From UBA7236 sp964463165 (lineage in GTDB: Bacteria > Bacteroidota > Bacteroidia > Chitinophagales > BACL12), in NCBI GenBank assembly GCA_964463165.1, contig CAYXBK010000003.1, positions 192,082-256,081 of the forward strand: DNA of 64,000 nt, written 5' to 3'. The stretch's first letter is position 1. Every line of letters starts with the position of its first letter. Below the pieces are notes generated by a model. The model ran no database searches. It saw only the letters and a program-made list of their open reading frames with translations, and was not told the DNA's origin. Of this stretch, positions 8,888-19,188 are shown piece after piece. Position numbers and translations under genes: made by a program.

Positions 8888-10285
8888 TTAATTTTTTTTC
8901 AAGTCTTCTATTAATAACAACAGCTCATATATTTTTTGTTGTTTTGTTTCCGCAGGCATTTGTTCATCCTGCTGAATGAATTTTATTTCTTCTGCATATG
9001 CCTGTGCCAGCGGATCGGTTGCCATGGCAATTAAATTTTCCATGGATGTTATTTGTTCATGTAATTCTTTAATATATAATGCATGTGTTTCGTATGTAAC
9101 CCACAATTCAGTTGCTAATTTTCCGACCGAAGACTGCCCTTTTAATTTCCATTCTTCTCTTCCTGTCATGGTTGGCAAATGCCTGTGTGTTTCCATGTAA
9201 TTGATCATATCTTCCAGAGCAAATTGCTGATAGTCTTTATATTTTTCTGCATCATCGGGATGCAATGTGCCGTCGAAATAAGTATCAAATACATAATCAC
9301 TCAACTGAATATTTTCGTCGTACACCGATTCTGCCGTTAATGTACCCGGTCCATGATGTACATAAGGTGCAGGTAAAACAGGATTACCCACAACTACTCC
9401 TTTTTCATAATATAAATAATCATCAATTCCGGTGATTGCTCCTGCTGTATTTCCGGTAAGATATACGACAGGCCTTGCCGTTGAAACACCCGATGCTGCA
9501 GCAATTACACATCCTGCTCCGGTTGCAGCCTGTGCATAGCGTGTACCATTAAATCCCACAGGTGAGGTCCAGTCAACATTTGTATTTGTTGAACCGGTTG
9601 AATTATCGTAACAGATTTCAATTAAAAGATTTGAAGCACCATCCCATGTAAAAGGTGTTGAAAGCACGAATGTGTTTAATCCGGTTGCAATCGAAAAAGA
9701 TGCAGGCCCGTAAACGGTAGATAAACTGGTTTCCCATGCTGTTCCAACAAGTGATGTTGTTGTTGTGAGTTTCATTTTAATTGTAAATCCGTTTATTGCA
9801 CCAGGAGAACCGATCGTTACAACATTCCATGCTGCTTCAGTAATATTGCCGGCACATAACCCCCATGCGAGTAATTCGGATCCGAGATATAAATATTGAG
9901 CACGCTTATCTGAATATTGCGTTGCAAAAGGTGTTTCATTTGGGCCGGTACTTGTTCCGGTGATGGCGCCGATATTTACGTTTGTAATATAGCCGCAGGA
10001 AAGTCCGGTATAATCTCCGTTGTATAAATATTCATTATAATTTTCAGTTGCTGCCCACGTGCCGGTTGATAAATATCCGTCGTGATAGCCTGTTGCAGAA
10101 TTGTATTTAATTGTTCCTGCAACCGGTGTAGCCATTGCTGCATTACCACTCACAATAACAGCACCGTTCACATCCAGTTTTTCAATCGGTGTGTTTGTGC
10201 CGATACCAACTTCACCTTGTGCGAATATGTTTGCTGTGAATGTTGTTGCTGCGATTAATAATACTATTCGTAAATAAACTTTCAA
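8888..10285 (-). CDS. exported surface protein, paralogue 2 of 3
   Basis: The 465-residue protein has the same architecture as its two neighbours: a signal peptide ending at IFAQ, then GEVGIGTNTPIEKLDVNGA, a beta-sandwich region (GSELLAWGLCAGNIT, FTWDGASNLLIEICYDN) and a C-terminal domain with SDYVFDTYFDGTL and HRHLPTMTGREEW. It ends in a coiled-coil tail with many Glu/Gln. It lies 13 bp from the next gene and 5 bp from the preceding one, so the three form an operon. The role is unknown; assembly of a fibrous or trimeric surface structure is an inference from the tail-fibre-like features. Confidence 0.7.
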   Translation of the reverse strand: MKVYLRIVLLIAATTFTANIFAQGEVGIGTNTPIEKLDVNGAVIVSGNAAMATPVAGTIKYNSATGYHDGYLSTGTWAATENYNEYLYNGDYTGLSCGYITNVNIGAITGTSTGPNETPFATQYSDKRAQYLYLGSELLAWGLCAGNITEAAWNVVTIGSPGAINGFTIKMKLTTTTSLVGTAWETSLSTVYGPASFSIATGLNTFVLSTPFTWDGASNLLIEICYDNSTGSTNTNVDWTSPVGFNGTRYAQAATGAGCVIAAASGVSTARPVVYLTGNTAGAITGIDDYLYYEKGVVVGNPVLPAPYVHHGPGTLTAESVYDENIQLSDYVFDTYFDGTLHPDDAEKYKDYQQFALEDMINYMETHRHLPTMTGREEWKLKGQSSVGKLATELWVTYETHALYIKELHEQITSMENLIAMATDPLAQAYAEEIKFIQQDEQMPAETKQQKIYELLLLIEDLKKN

Positions 10286-10290
10286 ATAAT

Positions 10291-11559
10291 CTATTGGTCT
10301 GTGATTAATTTATTTAAATCCTGTTGTAATGTTTCAAGTCGCTGATTTAATTCGAGGAGATATAAAATTTGTGTTTCGGAAGTTGCCCAGAGTTGCGTAC
10401 TCAATGTACCGGTTGAAAATGTGCCGGATGCATTCCATTCTGATCTTCCGTAAATTGTGGGGAGATGTCTGTTGTCGATGATATATCGGATCATTTCATC
10501 AATTGATAATAATTGATAACCGGCATGTGCCGTTGCATCTTCTTCATTTAATGTACCGTCGAAATATGCATCAAAAATATAATCGCTTAATTGTGTATTG
10601 TCATCGTAAATTGCTTCACCGGTAATTGTGCCGGGCCCATGATGTTCGTATGGAGATGGAATAACGGGGCTGCCGAGTATAATTCCTTTTGAAAAATAAT
10701 AATAATTATTTGCTGTGAGGTATGTTCCGTATGTTAAACCTGTTAATCTGATAACGGGTCTGTTTACGGAAGTGACCGGGCTTGTAAACGAAACGCAGGG
10801 TGTAAGAGAAGTACCTGTTTTATATGTTGTTTTATTATATCCTCCTGAATTATCAATTTGCACGAAAGAACTTAATCCTGTTGTTGTATTATTATAACAT
10901 ATTTCAATTACCAAATTGCTTGTGCCGTCCCAATAAAATGGTGTTGTAAGTGTAAAATCATTATTGCCAAGTACAACAGTAATTGAAGATGGTCCGTACA
11001 CAGAAGTAACTCCTGTTTCCCATGAAGTGGTGAGCGAAGTAGTAGAAGTGTTTTTCATGCCGATGGCATATTCACTGTACGATGCAGCGCCCAATGTTGT
11101 AACAATAAATCCGACAGATGTGATATTGCCTGCACAAAATCCTGCGGTTGTTAATTCAGAAGCTTTAATTAAATATTGAATTTTTTTATCGGCTGTTGTT
11201 TTGTAAAACGGTGATTCAGTTGTTGCAGTTGTAACATATGTTCCAACTGTTGTGCTGAGTGCAGCGCCACATCCTGTACTAGCGTATGTGCCGGATACAT
11301 AATCATAATCATTTTCTTCTTTTCTCCATTCACCGGAACCAAGCCATCCTTCGTGCCAGCCAACTGTTGTATTATATTGTATTGTTCCTGTAGCAGGTGT
11401 TGGGGAAGTTGCTTCACTTCTGATTATTAAAGCGCCGTTTACATCAAGTTTTTCCTGTGGAGTAGTTGTGCCAATACCAACTTCACCCTGTCCAAAAGCT
11501 GCGCTGAAGGATAGAATAAATAACAATAAAAGCTGTGTCAGAAGAAGAGCTCTTCTCAT
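10291..11559 (-). CDS. exported surface protein, paralogue 1 of 3
   Basis: This is the first gene of the tandem set, coding for 422 residues. A signal peptide ends at AAFGQ and is followed by GEVGIGTTTPQEKLDVNGA. The middle part repeats the family pattern (KASELTTAGFCAGNIT, FYWDGTSNLVIEICYNN) and the C-terminus has SDYIFDAYFDGTL, NRHLPTIYGRSEW and a short helical tail. It is ~45 residues shorter than its neighbours at the C-terminus. The 260-bp upstream gap to the divergent adhesin gene holds the promoters of both units; I see no clear operator there. Confidence 0.7.
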   Translation of the reverse strand: MRRALLLTQLLLLFILSFSAAFGQGEVGIGTTTPQEKLDVNGALIIRSEATSPTPATGTIQYNTTVGWHEGWLGSGEWRKEENDYDYVSGTYASTGCGAALSTTVGTYVTTATTESPFYKTTADKKIQYLIKASELTTAGFCAGNITSVGFIVTTLGAASYSEYAIGMKNTSTTSLTTSWETGVTSVYGPSSITVVLGNNDFTLTTPFYWDGTSNLVIEICYNNTTTGLSSFVQIDNSGGYNKTTYKTGTSLTPCVSFTSPVTSVNRPVIRLTGLTYGTYLTANNYYYFSKGIILGSPVIPSPYEHHGPGTITGEAIYDDNTQLSDYIFDAYFDGTLNEEDATAHAGYQLLSIDEMIRYIIDNRHLPTIYGRSEWNASGTFSTGTLSTQLWATSETQILYLLELNQRLETLQQDLNKLITDQ

Positions 11560-11889
11560 TTAAGTCGCAAAATCTATTCAAATTTAAACCTTCTGCCGGA
11601 TTTTCAAATTTTTTATACAAGTTTTTTCCTCACATTTTATTGGCAACAAAAAGTTTTATTTGATGCATAAAAAGCAATTTACTGTAAAATCATTGCAGTT
11701 CTAGTTATATGGATTTTTTTAGTAATTGAAATCAAGATTCCGGGAAATTTTTTCAGAAAAAATTTTGAAAATCAATCTGAAGATTTTTAGATTTCAGAAG
11801 TTTTCACGGATTGCGACCCTGTGAAAACAATTTACGACTCTATTATTTTCATCAAACTACTATTTTTTATGACACACCTTTTCACAGCT

Positions 11890-14800
11890 ATGCACATTCC
11901 CCGTGTCCGCATCCGAACATCCGGACTATTTATTTTCTACCTGCTGTTATTCCTTGGATTTCGATCCTATGGTCAGGTGAACAGCTACATTTTTTCTCAA
12001 TCCTCAGGTACTTATACTGAGATCGTGGGCGGAACCGTAGTTGCAACAGCAACAGTCGGAGGCACAGGAGCTGCTTCCCTTGATGATGTGATTTATAATG
12101 TTCCATCCGGAACAATTCCATTCACATTTAATTTCAGTGGCGGCGGATATACCGGCCTGAATATTTCATCGAACGGATTTATCACATTTGGCGCAACAGC
12201 ACCAACCACAACAACCTATACGTTCATATCGGCTACTACCGCATATAGTTCTGCAATTGGTGCGGTGGGAAGAGATATTCAGGGTCTGGTTCTCGCAGGA
12301 ACGCTTGGTGAGATCAGATATGAAACAATAGGTGTTGCACCAAACCGGACATTTGTAATTCAATGGAAAAATTTCAGAAAATTCAATGCAGCCGGAGATA
12401 ATATTAATTTCCAGATACGCCTCAACGAAGCAGGAGGTGTTGCCTCAGCTCAAACTGCTGAACTTGCTTATGGATCATTTGTATTAAATGCAACTTCAAC
12501 AACTGTTCAGGTTGGATTGAGAGGATCCGTAAATACAGATTATAACGACAGGACAACAACAACAAACTGGGCAGCTACAACAGCCGGCCTGTCGAATGCT
12601 GCAAATTGTACGATGTCGAATACCGTATTTCCGGCTTCAGGCCAGGTATTCACATTTGCTCCGCCGGTTGCATGTACTGGTACTCCTGATGCGGGATCTG
12701 CATCACCTGCCACATTTTCTACATGTTCAGGTTCAACAACTGTTTTAACCGCTTCAGGTTATACTACTGGAGCTTCAGGCTTTGTTTTCCAATGGGAAGA
12801 ATCTCCTGATGGAATTGGGGGCTGGACAAACGTTGTTGGCGGAACTGGCGCAAATACTTCTTCTTATACAACAACAACATTACCAATTGGCAATAAATAT
12901 TACAGATGCCGCTACACTTGTACGGCATCAGGATTAGATGATATAACAAATGTTTGTACCATCACGGGCACAAACTGTAATGTAGACTTTGATGTAACCT
13001 GGTCTTCCGGTGCTTCTTACAGTTCCATTATGGGAACAGGTACAAACTACGCATGGTCATCAAGTTCAAATGACGACAACACATCACCTGCCGTATCACT
13101 TGCAGGAACCACATTTACTTATGCAGGACAAACAATTACAGGTATGAAAGCCTGCACAAACGGCTGGCTTACCTTAAATACCGCGGTTACTTCAACTACC
13201 TATCAAAATCAAATCGGCGCATCAACCGTAACAATGTGTGTCGCACCATTCTGGGAAGATCTTGTTACCCCGGAAAATAATCTTGGTACAGGTACTATTG
13301 CCACACTGAACAATCACATGAAATATAAAATTGATGGTACGCTTGGAAGCGGAACAGCAATTATTACGCTCGAATGGTATGCAATGGAAACATTCCAGAA
13401 TGCAGGTCCAAATCTGAATTTCCAGGTGAAATTGTATGAATCAGGAAATGTGATTGAATTTATTTATGGAATCATGCAGGGCTTTGATGGTACCATCAGT
13501 GGTGCAGGGGCTCCGTATTCTTATTCCTATTCTGTCGGCCTCAACGGTCAAACCGTAAATGCCTTACCGGTTTCAGGTCAGGTGATGGCAATGCAGACTG
13601 AGAATACAAGAAATTTCAGTTATACATCCGCACAAATTGCAAATAAAGGCGTCAATAAATTGACAAAAATGCCCGAGTGTTATTCAAAACTAACCTTCAC
13701 TCCGGGAACTTATACACCATATGCAGGAGGTGGCGGTGCTCCGGTGAATGATGATCCGGGCGGAGCCGTTGTTTTAACAGCTCTTGCATCACCTCCCGCT
13801 GATCTTTGCGGAACATATTATACATCTTACGGAGCAACCGCTTCACCATATACAGTATGTTCAGGAACAGCAGATGATGATGTATGGTTTAAATTCACAT
13901 GCATCAATCCGACCACAACAATTGAAGTTGTTTCTTCCGGCGGATACGATGCAGTAGTGGAAGTTTTAGACGCTTCACTTAGCCCGTTAACTCCAGCTTC
14001 ATGCACAGATCTGCAGGGTGAGGGAAGAAAAGAAACAATTGCTTTAACAGGCCTTACATTCGGAGCCGACTATTATGTGCGTGTGTACCATAAACATGGC
14101 GGAACTCAGGCAACAGCTACAGCAACAGTTTCGGGGGGTGCTGTTACATCCATCACATTAAATCCGGGTAGTTCAGGATATATGAACGGATTTTACGGCG
14201 GAGCAGGTAATACGGCTTCTCCAAATATTGTTATTTCCGGTGGTGGCGGTACAAATGCCGTTGCAACCGTAAATACTTCAGGAACCGATGCTGCACCTGG
14301 CGCAGTAACATCCATCACATTAAATTCTGGCGGTTCAGGTTATACTTCAACACCAACCGTTACAATTGCGCCTCCGGGCGCAGGTATTTCCGGCGATTTT
14401 TCAATTGTAGTATTTGCAACACCAGTTGCTCCTGCAAATGATGATTGTGCAACGGCTATTATGCTCACTGAAGAAGCTGGTTCTTGCACACCAGTATCTG
14501 GTTCAACAGCAGGCGGATCACCTTCAGTTGGTCCCGCAGTATGTACAGGCACAGCTGATGATGACGTATGGTATGCATTTGTTGCAACAGATGTACAGGC
14601 AATTGTTACTGTTCAGAGTGGAGCAGGATTTAATGCAACTGTTCAGGCTTCTAGTGGTTCATGCGGATCACTTACTTCAATTGGTTGTGTGAATGCCACA
14701 GCAACAGGCGGCCTTGAAACACTTTATCTCAGCGGCCTTACAACAGGTGCTACCTATTATGTAAGAGTGTATCACAATAACGCAGGTGCAGGAAGTGGTG

Positions 14801-17190
14801 CGTTTACAATTTGTGTATATAATCCGGTTCCATCCTGTACTTCTTATTTAAGTCCTGCCGACGGAGCAGTTGATGTATTTACAAGTCCGACATTAACATG
14901 GAATGCTGCAACTTATGCAACAAGCTATGATGTATATCTCGGCACACCAACACCATCGTTCGTTGCCAATGTTGCAACAACTTCATATGCACCGGCTTTA
15001 CTTGCATCAGGCACTGTTTATCAATGGCAGATTGTTCCAAAAAGTAATGCAGGCGCAGCAGTTGGTTGTACTACAATATGGAGTTTCACAACTGTAGCAG
15101 ACTGCGCTGGAACACCAGCTGCAGCAGCAGCTACATCAACAGCTTCCAATGTATGTTCGAACCTTACAACATTTACTTTGAATGCGGTAGGAAGTTCAAC
15201 AGACGGTGGCGTAACCTACCAGTGGCAACGTGACAATGGTGGTGGTTATGTTGATATTCCGGGTGCAACATCACTTGCTTATGTTGCAACTGAAAGCGAA
15301 ACAAATACTTATCAGTGCGTAATTACATGTACTGCGAGCGGGTTATCATCAGTTACCGTTCCACCGGTCACAGTTACATTCAATACCTCACCTCCGGGAT
15401 CAACAATGGGATCTGCAATTGTAATTCCATCGTTGCCATATTCAACATCCGGAAATAACCTTTCATCAAATTGCTATACCAGCACTTATGCGGGTTTAAA
15501 TGCACAGTCATCACCTGAAAACTGGTATACCTATACACCAACTTGCAACGGAACAATTTTCATCGACGTTTGCGATCCGACAAGCACATTCGATTCATAT
15601 ATCCATTGGCTTGATAATACCGGAACACAAATAGCCTATGATGACGATGACGAACCTGTTGGATGTCCTTACGGATTTTCATCTTCTCTTCCCGACCCGA
15701 CATACACAAGTATCACACTTGTAGCCGGTCAAACATATTATATTGTAGTGGAAGGATTCTCAACAGACGAAGGAAATTATAATCTTACCGTTTCCGAATC
15801 AAGTTCATTCTCTACATTCTATGCTGATGTGGATGGTGACGGTTTTGGAGATCTATTAAATACAACTTCGGTATGTGATGGAATTGCACCGGTTGGATAT
15901 GTTGGAAATTTTGATGATTGTAATGATGGTGATGCAGCTGTTAATCCGATTGCAACTGAAGTTTGTAATGGTTATGATGATGACTGCGATGCATTAAGTG
16001 ATGATGCAGATCCTGGCGTAATCGGTTTATCTACATGGTATGCGGATAATGATGGAGATGGATTTGGAAATGCAGCAGTATCAACAAATGCATGTTTCCC
16101 TCCGGTAGGTTATACCGATAATCCGGATGATTGTGATGATGAAGCAGCAACAACAAACCCGGGTGCAGATGAAATTTGCGGAAATGGTGCAGATGATAAT
16201 TGCGACGGAACAATTGACGAAGGAACTGTATTCGAAACCTATTATGCAGATACAGATGATGACGGTTACGGTGATGCAGCAAGTTCAATCAGTGCATGCG
16301 ACGGATTACCTGCAGGTTATTCAACAGATAATACAGATTGCGACGATACACATGCAACGGTTTACCCTGGTGCACCGGAAATTTGCGATGGTTTGGATAA
16401 TGATTGCGATGCCGAATATGACGAAGGTGTTGTTAGTGCATCTATTTCGCCAACACCAGCCGCATCGGTTTGTAAAGATGATTTCTTCACTATGACTGCA
16501 AACGCAGGAGCAGGTTATACATATCAGTGGTTTAAAAACGGTAATATTATTCTTGGTGCAACAAACCAGTTATATGATGCTACCAAACAAGGATATTATC
16601 AGGTGCAGGTTACAACTGCAGAAGGATGTTTTGCAATTTCTTCCGCAACATATCTCACCGTAAATCCAAAACCAAATGCAACGATTTCTGCTCCGCTCGG
16701 AACAAGTTTATGCACGACAGTTAAATTAAAAGTAACGCAAAACGTTGCATACTCTTATCAATGGTATCGTGAAGGTTCGCCAATTGCAGGTGCAACAGCA
16801 TATCTGCATACGGCAACATTACCGGGTTCTTATTATTGTATCGTTACTGCAACAGCAACAGGATGCTTCAGACAAAGTGCAACCTTGGTTGTTACTGCTT
16901 GTAAAGAAGGTGAAGCAATTGTTTCTGCAGATCAGATCTCAATTTATCCGAATCCAACAGATCAGATATTTACAATTGATCTGAATGTGAGCGGAACTGA
17001 TGCAGTTGATGCAATAATTAAAGTATATGATATTACCGGTAAAATAATTCTTGAACAAAACGGTGAAGTAATCAATGGCCATCTGAATGAACAGGTCGAA
17101 TTAAATGATCAGATTCCGGGTGGTATTTATTCTGTTAAAGTGTTGGTTGGAAATAAAGAAATGAATAAAAATATAGTGATAGCTAAATAA
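11890..17190 (+). CDS. very large T9SS surface protein with Ig-like and MopE-type repeats
   Basis: I start this 1766-residue protein at ATG 11890 (MHIPRVRIRTSG), because it gives a standard signal peptide ending at RSYGQ; a GTG at 11821 and an ATG at 11869 are alternatives. The N-terminal ~600 residues hold two lectin-like beta domains. Pre-peptidase-type C-terminal beta domains follow (DDDVWFKFTCINPTTTIEV and a second copy with DDDVWYAFVATD), then a fibronectin III-like region (SPADGAVDVFTSPTLTW) and Ig-like modules. Three MopE-type putative metal-binding repeats lie near residues 1330-1540, each with YADxDGDGFG and a CNGxDDDCD-like motif. More Ig-like modules and a T9SS type A sorting domain (ISIYPNPTDQIFTIDL) close the protein. 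An adhesin or Ca-dependent surface role is inferred. Confidence 0.85.
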   Translation: MHIPRVRIRTSGLFIFYLLLFLGFRSYGQVNSYIFSQSSGTYTEIVGGTVVATATVGGTGAASLDDVIYNVPSGTIPFTFNFSGGGYTGLNISSNGFITFGATAPTTTTYTFISATTAYSSAIGAVGRDIQGLVLAGTLGEIRYETIGVAPNRTFVIQWKNFRKFNAAGDNINFQIRLNEAGGVASAQTAELAYGSFVLNATSTTVQVGLRGSVNTDYNDRTTTTNWAATTAGLSNAANCTMSNTVFPASGQVFTFAPPVACTGTPDAGSASPATFSTCSGSTTVLTASGYTTGASGFVFQWEESPDGIGGWTNVVGGTGANTSSYTTTTLPIGNKYYRCRYTCTASGLDDITNVCTITGTNCNVDFDVTWSSGASYSSIMGTGTNYAWSSSSNDDNTSPAVSLAGTTFTYAGQTITGMKACTNGWLTLNTAVTSTTYQNQIGASTVTMCVAPFWEDLVTPENNLGTGTIATLNNHMKYKIDGTLGSGTAIITLEWYAMETFQNAGPNLNFQVKLYESGNVIEFIYGIMQGFDGTISGAGAPYSYSYSVGLNGQTVNALPVSGQVMAMQTENTRNFSYTSAQIANKGVNKLTKMPECYSKLTFTPGTYTPYAGGGGAPVNDDPGGAVVLTALASPPADLCGTYYTSYGATASPYTVCSGTADDDVWFKFTCINPTTTIEVVSSGGYDAVVEVLDASLSPLTPASCTDLQGEGRKETIALTGLTFGADYYVRVYHKHGGTQATATATVSGGAVTSITLNPGSSGYMNGFYGGAGNTASPNIVISGGGGTNAVATVNTSGTDAAPGAVTSITLNSGGSGYTSTPTVTIAPPGAGISGDFSIVVFATPVAPANDDCATAIMLTEEAGSCTPVSGSTAGGSPSVGPAVCTGTADDDVWYAFVATDVQAIVTVQSGAGFNATVQASSGSCGSLTSIGCVNATATGGLETLYLSGLTTGATYYVRVYHNNAGAGSGAFTICVYNPVPSCTSYLSPADGAVDVFTSPTLTWNAATYATSYDVYLGTPTPSFVANVATTSYAPALLASGTVYQWQIVPKSNAGAAVGCTTIWSFTTVADCAGTPAAAAATSTASNVCSNLTTFTLNAVGSSTDGGVTYQWQRDNGGGYVDIPGATSLAYVATESETNTYQCVITCTASGLSSVTVPPVTVTFNTSPPGSTMGSAIVIPSLPYSTSGNNLSSNCYTSTYAGLNAQSSPENWYTYTPTCNGTIFIDVCDPTSTFDSYIHWLDNTGTQIAYDDDDEPVGCPYGFSSSLPDPTYTSITLVAGQTYYIVVEGFSTDEGNYNLTVSESSSFSTFYADVDGDGFGDLLNTTSVCDGIAPVGYVGNFDDCNDGDAAVNPIATEVCNGYDDDCDALSDDADPGVIGLSTWYADNDGDGFGNAAVSTNACFPPVGYTDNPDDCDDEAATTNPGADEICGNGADDNCDGTIDEGTVFETYYADTDDDGYGDAASSISACDGLPAGYSTDNTDCDDTHATVYPGAPEICDGLDNDCDAEYDEGVVSASISPTPAASVCKDDFFTMTANAGAGYTYQWFKNGNIILGATNQLYDATKQGYYQVQVTTAEGCFAISSATYLTVNPKPNATISAPLGTSLCTTVKLKVTQNVAYSYQWYREGSPIAGATAYLHTATLPGSYYCIVTATATGCFRQSATLVVTACKEGEAIVSADQISIYPNPTDQIFTIDLNVSGTDAVDAIIKVYDITGKIILEQNGEVINGHLNEQVELNDQIPGGIYSVKVLVGNKEMNKNIVIAK

Positions 17191-17207
17191 CAGGGTGAAT
17201 TAAAAGT

Positions 17208-17246
17208 AAAACGGTCCTGTAGCATAATGCTGCAGGGCCGTTTTTA
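17208..17246. terminator. bidirectional terminator between convergent genes
   Basis: A long stem (aaaacggtcctg...agca pairing with tgct...cagggccgtttt, one wobble and one bulge) with the loop taa lies between the adhesin gene and the convergent membrane-protein gene. It has A-rich and T-rich flanks and can serve both strands. Confidence 0.85.
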
Positions 17247-17843
17247 TTAAATCGTTTGTTCCTTTTTAATTAGTTTGTCATGCGTCCTGTCTACTAATTC
17301 TGATCCCGCAAGCCAAAACCATAAAATAAAAATCAATCCATTAAAAATCATTTCGACATCAGACCCGACATGTTTGGAAATGCGATGATAGTTGTCGGAT
17401 ATTGAAAATATGAAGGTGATTGAAAAAATACTAAAAGCAATAAAACCATAAATAAACAAAAGCTTTTTTCTTACTTCAATATCGAGGATAAACCTTTTAT
17501 ACAGTTCAAAAAATGAAATCATGGCTAAACCAGAAATCACCGGACCTATAGCTAATCCTGCAAATTCAAGTGACCAGGTAACCATAAAACCAAAACAATA
17601 TATGAACCACGAAAAAAGGGCGAAAGAAAAAACCATGATGGGCCTTATTGTTATTTGAAATAAACTGAAAGCAACTGCAACAATGGTAAATAATAAGCCA
17701 GGTACGAGATGGGTGAATTGAATACTTATGCCAAGAAAATTAATGTCAATAAAATATGTATAATAAAAGTTAAAAAATAAATAGGACGATGCAATGCCTG
17801 AAAAAAGAAATAAAAACTTCCACAAAATTTTGCTTCGTTTCAT
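17247..17843 (-). CDS. hypothetical polytopic membrane protein
   Basis: The 198-residue protein has about six hydrophobic helices separated by very short loops (for example FLFLFSGIASSYLFFNFYY, LVPGLLFTIVAVAF, LIFILWFWLAGSELV) and a basic C-terminus. I do not recognise the family. It follows purM by 14 bp on the same strand and is probably read through from it, although no functional link is known. It ends at the shared terminator. Confidence 0.6.
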   Translation of the reverse strand: MKRSKILWKFLFLFSGIASSYLFFNFYYTYFIDINFLGISIQFTHLVPGLLFTIVAVAFSLFQITIRPIMVFSFALFSWFIYCFGFMVTWSLEFAGLAIGPVISGLAMISFFELYKRFILDIEVRKKLLFIYGFIAFSIFSITFIFSISDNYHRISKHVGSDVEMIFNGLIFILWFWLAGSELVDRTHDKLIKKEQTI

Positions 17844-17857
17844 TGATTCAGTTTCAA

Positions 17858-19027
17858 TTAGCTGCCATATTCAAATGCCCCCATTTCAGTTTTTACCGTT
17901 ACTTTCTTTTTATCTGAAGCCTCAACATAACCGATCAGCTGCGCATCAATTTCAAATTGTTTGGAGATGGAAATTATTTCCTCCGCAGTTTTTTCATCCG
18001 TATAAATTTCCAGGCGTTGGCCCATATTAAATACACGGTACATTTCCTTCCAGTCCGTTTTACTTTCTTCCTGAATTAATTTGAAAAGCGGCGGCGTATT
18101 AAATAAATTATTTTTTACAATATGCACATCATCTGCGAAATGCAGCACTTTTGTCAGTCCGCCTCCCGAACAATGAATGATTCCGTCAATTTCATTTTTA
18201 TATTGCGAAAGAATTGCTTTCAAAACCGGTAAATAGGTTCTGGTAGGAGATAAAACCAATTTACCGATATCCGTATTTATCCCATCTGCCTGATCTGTAA
18301 CTTTTTTTGTCCCGGTGTAGATTACATTTTTATCTATTGCAGGATTATAACTTTCAGGATATTTTTCGGCATATATATTTGAAAATACATCATGTCTTGC
18401 AGATGTTAATCCATTACTTCCCATGCCGCCATTATAGGCGTCTTCATAATTGGATTTCCCGTAACTTGCCAGGCCCACAATCACATTTCCGGGTTTGATA
18501 TTATTAATTACCAGATCTGCTTTTTTTAATCTTGCAAATGCAGTAATGCCGACATCAATTGTGCGGACAATATCACCTACATCAGCAGTTTCTCCTCCCG
18601 CATGGTGAATCGAAATTCCAAAATCATGCATACGCCCGATAAAATCCATCGTTCCTTCGATCACATATTTCAATACTTCGCCGGGTATAAGTGATTTGTT
18701 GCGGCCAATTGTAGATGAAATGATGATATCATCAACGGCACCAACGCATGCCATATCATCGAGATTCATAACGAGGGCATCCTGCGCAATTCCTTTCCAG
18801 ACATCCAGATCTCCCGTTTCCTTCCAGTAAATATAGGCGAGTGAAGTTTTTGTGCCCGCCGTATCAGCATGCATGATATTGCAAAACTGCGGGTCTCCGC
18901 CTGCAAAATCAGGCAGGATTTTACAAAATGCTTTTGGAAACAAGCCCTTATCCAGTTTTTCTATCGCCTGATGTACTTCTTCTTTTTGAGATGAAACGCC
19001 ACGCAGGCCATACTTGTCAACGCTCAT
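17858..19027 (-). CDS. purM: phosphoribosylformylglycinamidine cyclo-ligase (AIR synthase), Bacteroidota type
   Basis: This is step five of de novo purine synthesis: ATP-dependent closure of the imidazole ring of FGAM to give AIR, in the cytosol. The 389-residue protein has the PurM layout: an N-terminal ATP-binding half with MHADTAGTKTSLAY and DALVMNLDDMACVGA, the GISIHHAGGETADVGD loop, and a C-terminal half with GLASYGKSNYEDAYNGGMGSNGLTSAR. Bacteroidota enzymes of this subtype are longer than E. coli PurM (345 residues). The ATG at 19027 lies 4 nt after a TAATTTTG -7 box, so the mRNA is predicted to be leaderless. A membrane-protein gene follows closely. Confidence 0.88.
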   Translation of the reverse strand: MSVDKYGLRGVSSQKEEVHQAIEKLDKGLFPKAFCKILPDFAGGDPQFCNIMHADTAGTKTSLAYIYWKETGDLDVWKGIAQDALVMNLDDMACVGAVDDIIISSTIGRNKSLIPGEVLKYVIEGTMDFIGRMHDFGISIHHAGGETADVGDIVRTIDVGITAFARLKKADLVINNIKPGNVIVGLASYGKSNYEDAYNGGMGSNGLTSARHDVFSNIYAEKYPESYNPAIDKNVIYTGTKKVTDQADGINTDIGKLVLSPTRTYLPVLKAILSQYKNEIDGIIHCSGGGLTKVLHFADDVHIVKNNLFNTPPLFKLIQEESKTDWKEMYRVFNMGQRLEIYTDEKTAEEIISISKQFEIDAQLIGYVEASDKKKVTVKTEMGAFEYGS

Positions 19028-19031
19028 GCTG

Positions 19032-19039
19032 CAAAATTA
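19032..19039 (-). promoter_or_regulatory. -7 promoter box of purM, 4 nt before the start codon
   Basis: The minus strand reads TAATTTTG followed by four bases and then the purM ATG. This matches the Bacteroidota -7 consensus TAnnTTTG. The expected transcription start falls at or next to the A of the ATG. Confidence 0.55.
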
Positions 19040-19188
19040 CGCATTCGCAGTTAGGGTGAGCTGATATACCATCAAACATTATCAATTTGGATATTTAATA
19101 ATATCTTAATGATTTCTTCACAGGATTCACCTTATCCTCTTTTTATTTTTATGCTTCGCTTAAATTTGCCTTCGGGAGAATTTAAGCT

